A DNA stretch of 64,000 nt, taken from contig JAEWVF010000019.1 in assembly GCA_023459215.1 (NCBI GenBank), forward strand, positions 62,001 through 126,000, in the 5' to 3' direction. A model generated the notes under the pieces. It had not been told where the DNA came from, did not search any database, and saw nothing but the letters and a program-made list of their open reading frames with translations. A program made the translations under genes and the position numbers. This document shows, in pieces, positions 57,320 to 64,000 of this stretch (the first letter of the stretch is position 1; each line of letters starts with the position of its first letter). This DNA comes from Chloroflexota bacterium. GTDB taxonomy: Bacteria > Chloroflexota > Anaerolineae > Anaerolineales > Villigracilaceae.

Positions 57320-58288
57320 TTAAGAATTACGAAACTTGTTCAAATCGCTGCTATCCAGGCCCAGCCCTTCGAGCAAATTCTTGATCGTGTTCCAGTGCAC
57401 TCGTTCCCAGGCGGCTGGGCTGGAATTGGCGTTGTGCGGGGCGAGCAGAACGTTGTCCATTGTCATCAGCGGGCTGGAGTGCGGGAGCGGTTCGTGCTCG
57501 AAAACATCCAGGGCCGCGCCGCCAAGATGGCCGGATTGCAAGGCGGCAACCAGGGCTTCTTCGTGGATAATTGGTCCGCGGGCGGTGTTGATGACGATTG
57601 CGCCGGATTTGGTCTGCGCCAGGGTTTTGGCGTTGAGCAGGTGCTGGGATGTCGGGTTCAGGTCGCAGTTGACGGAGATGAAATCGGAATTCGCTAAGAG
57701 TTGGTCGAGCGAAGTCATTTCGATGCCGGTTTCGCCGACAAAGACATGGTCAACATCGATGATGTCGGCGCCATAGACTTGCATGCCAAAGGCGCGGGCG
57801 CGGCGGGTAAGGGCTTTGCCGATTGCGCCGACTCCGATAATGCCGAGGGTCATCTCGCTAAGGGCTTTGCCAGGGATTTTTTCCCAGATTCCGGCTTTCA
57901 TCTGGGCGCTCATCCACGGTTGGCGGCGCGCAAAGGCGAGTATATAGCCCATAACGGAATCCGCTACCGGGGTGGTGAAAGCATTCGGGGTGCGGCGCAG
58001 TTGGATATTTAAACGGGAGCAGGTTTCAGCGTGGATTGAGTCCACGCCAGTGCCCCACTTGGAGATCACCTTCAGGCGCGGGGAGCAAGCCTCGAGCACG
58101 GTGGGCGTATAGCGGTCATCCCCGCAAATTGCGCCATCGAACTGTCCGGCGTATTTCAGCAGGTCGGCCTCTTCCATGCGTTCCTGTACATCGGGGACGA
58201 TGAGTTGGATGCCGTAGTGGTCGAAGACCGGGCGAAAACGCTCCACAAAGGGGAGCATGTAGGGGGCGGTGAGGAGGACGGTTTTCAT
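57320..58288 (-). CDS. D-2-hydroxyacid dehydrogenase (phosphoglycerate dehydrogenase-like)
   Basis: The 322-residue protein has a Rossmann motif LGIIGVGAIGKALTRRARAFGMQVYGADI, the catalytic Arg in INTARGPIIHEEAL, the Glu in DVFEHEPLP and His in LLAPHNANSS. It lacks the C-terminal regulatory ACT domain of SerA. It is therefore an NAD-dependent 2-hydroxyacid dehydrogenase. Neighbours (SDR, cytidylyltransferase, DUF115) suggest a part in making a CMP-activated sugar acid. It lies 4 bp before the long membrane protein's stop. Confidence 0.9.
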   Translation of the reverse strand: MKTVLLTAPYMLPFVERFRPVFDHYGIQLIVPDVQERMEEADLLKYAGQFDGAICGDDRYTPTVLEACSPRLKVISKWGTGVDSIHAETCSRLNIQLRRTPNAFTTPVADSVMGYILAFARRQPWMSAQMKAGIWEKIPGKALSEMTLGIIGVGAIGKALTRRARAFGMQVYGADIIDVDHVFVGETGIEMTSLDQLLANSDFISVNCDLNPTSQHLLNAKTLAQTKSGAIVINTARGPIIHEEALVAALQSGHLGGAALDVFEHEPLPHSSPLMTMDNVLLAPHNANSSPAAWERVHWNTIKNLLEGLGLDSSDLNKFRNS

Positions 58289-58291
58289 CGT

Positions 58292-60325
58292 TTACGAACC
58301 ACAAATCAATTCAGTGATGGTTTTATAATCGTAGCGAAATTCTGGTGGGTAATTTGGGTTTTTCCCTAGTGCATTACATAGGGGCATACGCATTTTGACA
58401 TTATCTTTGAAACTCCTTACATAAAGATTTTTGGCTTCCTTGTACCTGCCAAGATTTACGAAAGCTTCAATAAATGGGAAAAACTCAGACCGATCTGCCG
58501 GGACAAGGTTCAGTGCATTTGCTTGCTCAAATAGACTAACAATTTCCTCCCAATTACCCGATTGACGGGCTAACGATGCTTTTTGATAGTAATAACACCA
58601 ATTCCGATTTGGCTCAGGGCCGAAAATCTGATGAGGTGGGACATGCGATTTTTCAGATACTACAATACGGTCGATTTGGGAGTATGCCCCAATCTGTTTT
58701 GTTAGTAGCGATTCATTTTCTGAGTAAACAGGCAGTATTCCATCAATAACATGAATACAGGATGTTGTTGATGGGAAACTTATCAAGAGTAGATTATTAT
58801 AGTTAGCATCTACTTTAACATCGCGATCAAAACGCTTATCTGTTTTTCTTCTTAACACATCATAGATTGTATTTGAATTAAGCACTCGCGCTTGCAGGGC
58901 TGGAGCATCAGACATAATAGGTCTATATATCAGGTTCAATGGGCCCCACATCTCGTAATCTTGTTGCATGAGATATCCATCGGGCATGTAAACCATTACT
59001 ACCGTATCATCTTTTAAATCAGGGGCTCGCCAAGTAAGTTGCCACCATGTTTGGCGTTGATATTCCCATAGCATTTGCCAATAGTTAGCATTAAGCACCT
59101 GGCCTGAAACTGAGATACCGACTAGACCCAATAATATCAATTTGCGAAAATTCGGTTTGATCATGAGTAAAAATCCTGAAACAATCATGATTACCCCACC
59201 GATAGGGTGAAGGCCATAACTTTTATATGGATCTCCCAAATCTACTTCGCGGCCAGAGAGTACAACAGGGAGAACAGCACATATCACAGTAAAACCGCCG
59301 AGCAATAAGAAATCTCTGGTTAGTAATGATGTTTTTTCTTCGGTGTTACCTGACCCCCACCATTTTTTGAAAAAGAATGAGTACATCCAAACCAAGCCAA
59401 CAACAATTAGTGCAATAAAGAGTGCCCATCCCAATTTTGAGTATAGAGCATTGGCAAATAACTGATATGGTTGCACGAACCACGCAAAAATAGATGTATC
59501 CAGAAAATCCTTTGCTGTTTCTATGATTAAACGCAATGACATGTTGCGAAAATTGCCAGAATAGTCGTTTAACAATTTACCAGCATCTGTAGCTTTTCTT
59601 GTGCTTTCGAATATAAATAGGCGCCAATACACAAAAACAGCCATAACCAAGGGATAGGGCCACCAATTTTTCAATATTTTTTGTGTCAAAGCTAGGATGT
59701 TTTTGAAGCCTTGCTGAAACAGGAGATAACCGAGCAATACTAAACGCATGCCCTCGAGACCAATCATATACTCATAGATGAATAAGTAATTTGCGGTTAA
59801 AACAACGGATAAAAATTTAAGAATCAACTCTCTTTTCCTTGTGCTTGCTTTTAGAGCCTGTAGCATCAATGCAATTGATAAGAGAGCCGTTCCAAAACCG
59901 TATAGGTGGTTTTGCTTTGTGTTTGCGTTTGGTTGTGATAAAAAACCGGGGTAAATGACAAATAGGGTGGCCATTAGCGTGGTTAAATATCTTTGCTCTG
60001 GCCATATCAAACGCAATATCCAGAAAAAAGCAACACCGCCAATAAAACGCCAGGCTAGGGCATATAAATGCCAGTTTAGATAGCTATCGCCTAAGATACG
60101 ATAAACAAGCGAGTAAATAACGCCCATAAAAGGCCGATCCGAGCTAAACAATGAAATGATGCTTTGTGCGCCCCGAGACACCCCAGACCATAACAAATAC
60201 CAGTCATCATGATAGAAACCCAGTTTTGGAATACTGTTACCGTAAGAGATCAGGGTTGTGAGAAAAATCAACAATAAAGCCAAAAAAGTCTCGTTTTTAA
60301 ATATTTTTAGAATATTTTGTTTCAT
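58292..60325 (-). CDS. Large polytopic membrane protein with soluble C-terminus (GT-C-like), paralog 1
   Basis: The 677-residue protein begins with a helix and YHDDWYLLWSG, a DD motif in the first loop like GT39/GT-C enzymes. About eleven helices follow to about residue 415. The last ~250 residues are soluble and end with a TPR-like region containing NWCYYYQKASLARQSGNWEE and PFIEAFVNLGRYKEAKNLY. The same architecture occurs in the gene at 61051-63102. Base composition is clearly AT-richer than the nearby SDR and dehydrogenase genes, suggesting separate origin. Its donor and acceptor are unknown. Confidence 0.75.
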   Translation of the reverse strand: MKQNILKIFKNETFLALLLIFLTTLISYGNSIPKLGFYHDDWYLLWSGVSRGAQSIISLFSSDRPFMGVIYSLVYRILGDSYLNWHLYALAWRFIGGVAFFWILRLIWPEQRYLTTLMATLFVIYPGFLSQPNANTKQNHLYGFGTALLSIALMLQALKASTRKRELILKFLSVVLTANYLFIYEYMIGLEGMRLVLLGYLLFQQGFKNILALTQKILKNWWPYPLVMAVFVYWRLFIFESTRKATDAGKLLNDYSGNFRNMSLRLIIETAKDFLDTSIFAWFVQPYQLFANALYSKLGWALFIALIVVGLVWMYSFFFKKWWGSGNTEEKTSLLTRDFLLLGGFTVICAVLPVVLSGREVDLGDPYKSYGLHPIGGVIMIVSGFLLMIKPNFRKLILLGLVGISVSGQVLNANYWQMLWEYQRQTWWQLTWRAPDLKDDTVVMVYMPDGYLMQQDYEMWGPLNLIYRPIMSDAPALQARVLNSNTIYDVLRRKTDKRFDRDVKVDANYNNLLLISFPSTTSCIHVIDGILPVYSENESLLTKQIGAYSQIDRIVVSEKSHVPPHQIFGPEPNRNWCYYYQKASLARQSGNWEEIVSLFEQANALNLVPADRSEFFPFIEAFVNLGRYKEAKNLYVRSFKDNVKMRMPLCNALGKNPNYPPEFRYDYKTITELICGS

Positions 60326-60367
60326 TGCGATGCTCCATTAGAATAGTAACTGATTGTGAATATTATT

Positions 60368-61063
60368 TTATGCTTTACCTAGCCGGCGGCACATGAGCAG
60401 GTCCGCAATTTCAAAATCAGCTTCTTCGTCGATATCCACCGCTTCAAGGCGCGGAATCTCGTACATCAGTGGGCGTTCGCCCAGGCGATTGCGGCGCGCC
60501 AGCAGGTTTTGGCGGTTGAACAGGTAGAAGCAGGAGTTTTCCTCATAAATTGGGGGCAAGTCCTGGGTTTGGAGCAGGATGGCCGGGTTGTGGTTGATTG
60601 GGCGGGTGAGAGAATCCCACAGCCGGGTTTGCAGGCGGGTGACCGAGAACATCGAATCGAAGGCTGGATATTTGAACAGAAACCCGTTGATTGCGGCTGA
60701 GATGGTTTCCGCTTTCAGGAGTGGGTTGGTGCTGTGAGTCTGGATGTAGAAATCGGCTTCGACCTGGGCGGTATCGAAGGCCAGGATTTCGTTCATCGGG
60801 ATTTCGGGCGCGCGCAGGGTTTCGGGACGTTGGATGATTTTGACCTGCGGGAAATCGGTGCGTAGGCCGTCCATGACTGGTTCGGAATCGGTATCGACCA
60901 GGATAGTGTTAATCTCAGGAACGGCGAGCAACGTTTCGATGATATGTTGGTAAAGCGGTTTCCCGGCCAGCGGACGGTAGTTTTTACCGGGAACGCGCTG
61001 ACTGTGATGGCGCATGGGGACCAGCGCAGCGATTATTTTTTTGTTGGATATTATTGTTGACAT
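60368..61063 (-). CDS. Acylneuraminate cytidylyltransferase-family protein
   Basis: The 231-residue GT-A-like nucleotidyltransferase resembles NeuA/KdsB CMP-sugar synthetases: IAALVPMRHHSQRVPGKNYRPLAGKPLYQHII is a variant of the glycine-rich CTP-binding motif, and IQRPETLR and YIQTHSTNPLLKAETI follow in order. It should join CMP to a nonulosonate or similar acid. The glycine-rich loop is atypical (MRHHSQRVPGKN). Its start overlaps the following membrane protein's stop by 13 bp. GC is high again, unlike its two neighbours. Confidence 0.8.
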   Translation of the reverse strand: MSTIISNKKIIAALVPMRHHSQRVPGKNYRPLAGKPLYQHIIETLLAVPEINTILVDTDSEPVMDGLRTDFPQVKIIQRPETLRAPEIPMNEILAFDTAQVEADFYIQTHSTNPLLKAETISAAINGFLFKYPAFDSMFSVTRLQTRLWDSLTRPINHNPAILLQTQDLPPIYEENSCFYLFNRQNLLARRNRLGERPLMYEIPRLEAVDIDEEADFEIADLLMCRRLGKA

Positions 61064-63102
61064 TTTAACTTTGCCTGTGTTCCTGAGATTATGTTTTGAG
61101 CAGACTTGTCCGAGTAGGTTTGCTCAAAGGATTGCCAGACTGTGCACAGTAGTGATGACATCCTGGGCGGCAAGGTATTGGCCTGGAAAGTTAATTTTTG
61201 GGCCTGGTTCCAATTTGATAAATGAGCATAAGCCTCGATAAAGGGTAACATCTCAACCCCATTGGATGGCCCATAATTCTGTTCTTTGGCTTCATCCCAA
61301 AGAAGAATAACCCTTTCCCAGTTTTGCTCATGTGCCGCCAAATCGGCTTTTTGATAGTAATAGCACCATGTATGTGCCGGCTCATAACCAAAAATCGACG
61401 CTGGAGGTGGAAGAGTATCGGGGCTTTCCTTTGCCAAAGAAAGATTAGAAATAGCCATCCAACGATAAGCTTCATCAGAAAGGAAACGGATTTCTCTGTA
61501 TGAGGGGCGTAGGAACCAAAGACACTGACCTTGTTCAGGTTCGAAAATGATGGCTATCACCTTTTTTGGGGATGCAGAAAAAAGGCTGCTATATTTTGAG
61601 ATTTCAGTGGTTTGGCCTTCGAAGAAAGAAGTGGGCACATCCTTGGAACCCGGACTAAACCAGTAATCGATTTGTGGAGGAGCATATGTTTTAGGGTATA
61701 TCAGATTAATGGCATAGGCGGTTGGCGAGTCACCCATATAGGGCAATATTTCAGAATCGGCAGCAATCAATGTGCCTGGTTCTATTGATGGTGCGCGCCA
61801 GTAAAGCTGCCAGTAAAGCCTTGCTTGTTTCTCCCATGAAACGTTGAAACTCCGTGCAGTTTGAATATGAGAAAAAATCGCTATGCAGAGCAACAAACTT
61901 AGGGTAAATGTACGGCGGCGAATTTCTTGGAAGAAGAAGTAGACCAGACCTACTGTAACAAGGCTTGCTCCCAAAATTGCGGGCAAAGCAAACCTGCTGC
62001 TCCATAGCGGGTTTTTTGTAAACATCGAGAATCCGATTGCCCATGTAGGTAGCATGCCTAATGTAAGCGAAACAAAACCGTAAAATATTGCCAGTATAGG
62101 TTGACGATATTCTTGTTCTTGAGCTATCCCTTTTCTTAATTGCGAAAACGCAAAATAGAAGGCTCTAGCAAATGAAATTCCACCAATTATCATTGCCCAG
62201 GTTGACAAACGGCCAAAATCGAAAACTGATGGATCTATGGCCGAGTACCAGGGTGAAATCAAAATAAAAATCGAATCTTGAATGAGCGATTCAAACAATT
62301 TCGTTAAAGTCTGGCCAGGCGATGTAAGTAAACCGGTTAATGCCGCTGGTTCGAATCGATCATAACCGAAGATTTTGTTATAGGATAAACGATAAACGGC
62401 ATACAATCCTAGAATGAGCAAATAGGGTAGCCAAGTCAGGACAGCTTTCTTGATTTTTTTATACCATGTTGCTTGAGGCAACATCATCAAAATAATTAAT
62501 GCTCGGAATATTTCCAGCCCAGCGTAGTATTCCATCATAATAAGGTGAAATACTTGTAATATGATTGCTGTAACAGTGAGCGGCAAAAACCAATTTTCTC
62601 GCTTGATGGCCAAAGCCATAAGAGTAAAAGATCCCAATAGGGATAAGTAAGAAATCCAGTGCAGGCTATAAGCAACTGCTAAGGGCTGCAAGGAAAAAAC
62701 CGGGTGAATTACAAAGAATAGGGCTAGCCAAGCTGTGAACTCTTCTTTTTGGGGCCATACTTGCCGAAAAAGCAACCAAGCGATAAGAGACGTCATAAAG
62801 CGCACTAACATTAATGACCAATGCCAGTGTGTTGGATTGAATCCCAAAGATGAAAATAAATATTCGTAAGTAAAGTAGGCAAATGGACGACTATCTGTGA
62901 AAAAGAAATTTTTCAATCCATCTGTGCCTTCGTGATAAGCGTAATAAACGTGATGCCAGTCATCTTGAAAATACCCCAGGTTCGAGAGCAAAATACCATG
63001 TGAAAAGAAACAGGCCACAAATAGGATCGCCGGTACAATCCAATTTGGAGCAGGTTTAATATCTCGTAAAGATAGGGCAATTTTTTTGAGCATTAATGGC
63101 AT
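61051..63102 (-). CDS. Large polytopic membrane protein with soluble C-terminus (GT-C-like), paralog 2
   Basis: The 683-residue protein has the same plan as the gene at 58292-60325: YFQDDWHHVYYAYHEG in the first loop and SRPFAYFTYEYLF after it, about eleven helices, then a soluble tail with TWCYYYQKADLAAHEQNWER and PFIEAYAHLSNWNQAQKL. Overall sequence is well diverged outside these motifs. It is AT-rich compared with the GT2 gene it overlaps by 10 bp at its start. It is presumably an outer-face glycosyltransferase. Confidence 0.75.
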   Translation of the reverse strand: MPLMLKKIALSLRDIKPAPNWIVPAILFVACFFSHGILLSNLGYFQDDWHHVYYAYHEGTDGLKNFFFTDSRPFAYFTYEYLFSSLGFNPTHWHWSLMLVRFMTSLIAWLLFRQVWPQKEEFTAWLALFFVIHPVFSLQPLAVAYSLHWISYLSLLGSFTLMALAIKRENWFLPLTVTAIILQVFHLIMMEYYAGLEIFRALIILMMLPQATWYKKIKKAVLTWLPYLLILGLYAVYRLSYNKIFGYDRFEPAALTGLLTSPGQTLTKLFESLIQDSIFILISPWYSAIDPSVFDFGRLSTWAMIIGGISFARAFYFAFSQLRKGIAQEQEYRQPILAIFYGFVSLTLGMLPTWAIGFSMFTKNPLWSSRFALPAILGASLVTVGLVYFFFQEIRRRTFTLSLLLCIAIFSHIQTARSFNVSWEKQARLYWQLYWRAPSIEPGTLIAADSEILPYMGDSPTAYAINLIYPKTYAPPQIDYWFSPGSKDVPTSFFEGQTTEISKYSSLFSASPKKVIAIIFEPEQGQCLWFLRPSYREIRFLSDEAYRWMAISNLSLAKESPDTLPPPASIFGYEPAHTWCYYYQKADLAAHEQNWERVILLWDEAKEQNYGPSNGVEMLPFIEAYAHLSNWNQAQKLTFQANTLPPRMSSLLCTVWQSFEQTYSDKSAQNIISGTQAKLKCQQ

Positions 63103-64000
63103 CTTTCATCATACCGAATCGGTTCCACTTCGCGCTTCGGGGACTGTTCTGCATCCAGGCCGCGCGGGTAGTAGAAGGTCTGGCGCAGGTTCCAACTCCA
63201 CTCTGCGGACTGGCGGTAGCCCTGATAGGTGCCCCAGAACTGGCAGGCGCGGAACCAGCAGATTTCAGGGAAGACTTTGAAGAAAATACGCTCACGGACA
63301 GCGTGAACGCTGTCGTTGAAGATGTTGCTAACCGTCATGCGCACAAAATCGTAGATGTTGAAGTGCGCTTCGGGGTATATCCGCTTGAAGGCCATCGCCT
63401 CGCGCCGGTAGCGGTTCAGCACACCTTTGGGATGCTCATCGTGGATGTGGATGATTTCCGCTTCGGCGATGTAGGCCAGGCTGTGGCCCTGCGCCAGCGC
63501 CCATTTGCCCCAGGCCAGGTCTTCGAGACCGGTCAGTGATTCATCGTAGGGATGCTTTTCCCATAACGAGCGGCGGATGGCGGCGTTGGCGTTGTTGCAA
63601 AACGGATGGGTTTGGCGCAAATCACTCGTGTCGGGGAACCAGCGCGCAAAAATCTGGTGTTCGGCATATTTGGTTGTCTCCATGCCTCTCTGCTTGCCGT
63701 AGGTCAGTCCAACAGGCGAATCGGCGAAGGGTTCGAGCAAACGCTCCAGCCAGTCGGGATAAATCGGGTAGACATGCGCCGAGGCAATCGCGACCAGTTC
63801 TCGGGTGGCGGCGGCGATGCCCAGGTTGAGCGAACGCCCAAAGGTAAAGTCCGCCGGGGCGATGTGGACAATTCTCGCGCCGTAGGCTTCGGCAATTTTA
63901 ACGGTGTCATCTGTCGAGCCGGAATCGACCAGGATAATTTCGATATCCGTCACGGTTTGCTGGCGCACACCTTCGAGCAAGCGCGGCAGGTGGCGGGCTT
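63093..64000 (-). CDS. Glycosyltransferase family 2, 5' end cut by window edge
   Basis: The GT2 domain reads LLEGVRQQTVTDIEIILVDSGSTDDT and later TGLEDLAWGKWALAQGHSLAYIAEAEIIHIH, the ED-containing catalytic region. The frame stays open to the window edge (ARHLPRLLEGV), and the usual family N-terminus VSVVIPxxN is missing, so the start lies beyond 64000. A helical tail of about 90 residues follows the GT domain. It overlaps the next membrane protein gene by 10 bp. Confidence 0.88.
   Translation of the reverse strand, partial: ARHLPRLLEGVRQQTVTDIEIILVDSGSTDDTVKIAEAYGARIVHIAPADFTFGRSLNLGIAAATRELVAIASAHVYPIYPDWLERLLEPFADSPVGLTYGKQRGMETTKYAEHQIFARWFPDTSDLRQTHPFCNNANAAIRRSLWEKHPYDESLTGLEDLAWGKWALAQGHSLAYIAEAEIIHIHDEHPKGVLNRYRREAMAFKRIYPEAHFNIYDFVRMTVSNIFNDSVHAVRERIFFKVFPEICWFRACQFWGTYQGYRQSAEWSWNLRQTFYYPRGLDAEQSPKREVEPIRYDERCH

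Noticed and set aside
57290..57335. Imperfect inverted GTAATTCG-like pieces between SDR and dehydrogenase genes
   Set aside because: Arms are short and gapped; not enough to claim an operator or terminator.

Overview
The window looks like a chromosomal segment of a Chloroflexota bacterium, most likely Anaerolineae; this is inferred from gene content and not proven. The pointers are GC-rich (roughly 55-60%) genes, surface lipoproteins with long Thr-Pro linkers, an NBR1-type Ig domain on a lipoprotein, a T-box RNA upstream of valS, inositol-3-phosphate synthase, a CdaA/CdaR pair, and several genes whose -10 box lies 6-8 nt from the ATG, as for leaderless mRNAs. No rRNA, tRNA or CRISPR array was seen.

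Layout. 1-7.1 kb: end of a 2-oxoacid:ferredoxin oxidoreductase operon, an aldo/keto reductase, a cold-shock gene with a clear promoter, an MFS transporter with two LacI-type operators, queG, a lipoprotein, a lone receiver domain and a GT4 glycosyltransferase. 7.1-20.3 kb: M32 carboxypeptidase, a PAS-PAS-GGDEF protein, a T-box-controlled operon (esterase, DinB-like protein, valS), a 7TM histidine kinase that lacks its phosphoacceptor histidine, a LysM surface protein, a HIT hydrolase, a polysaccharide deacetylase and inositol-phosphate synthase. 20.4-26.7 kb: a rightward operon (GAF histidine kinase, PfkB kinase, M20 peptidase) followed by an AspT-like exporter and a geranylgeranyl-reductase-like flavoprotein. 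27-33.3 kb: der, cdaR, cdaA and a CoaE-GNAT fusion leftward, purA rightward.

33.3-35.5 kb is an AT-rich restriction-modification island bounded by inverted purine-rich repeats. It holds a methyltransferase, a PD-(D/E)XK endonuclease and a third, translationally coupled protein that looks like the endonuclease with its catalytic core removed. 35.5-37.4 kb: a threonine-dehydrogenase-like SDR and a lipoprotein. 37.6-42.3 kb is the other unusual locus: a leftward series of a C39-like peptidase with three SH3 domains, a caspase/gingipain-like (clan CD) peptidase, and two small proteins. The same uncharacterised ~100-residue domain seems to be present in the clan CD protease and both small proteins.

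42.4-47.7 kb: a DEAD-box helicase with a long leader holding an internal terminator, rdgB, a hydrolase and a NarL-type kinase. 47.75 kb to the end is a leftward polysaccharide or glycoconjugate cluster: sulfotransferase, ligase, chain-length protein, GT2 enzymes, multispanning glycosyltransferases, DUF115 protein, SDR, hydroxyacid dehydrogenase and a CMP-sugar synthetase-like enzyme. Short nested-palindrome elements, several of known dispersed families, fill many intergenic gaps.
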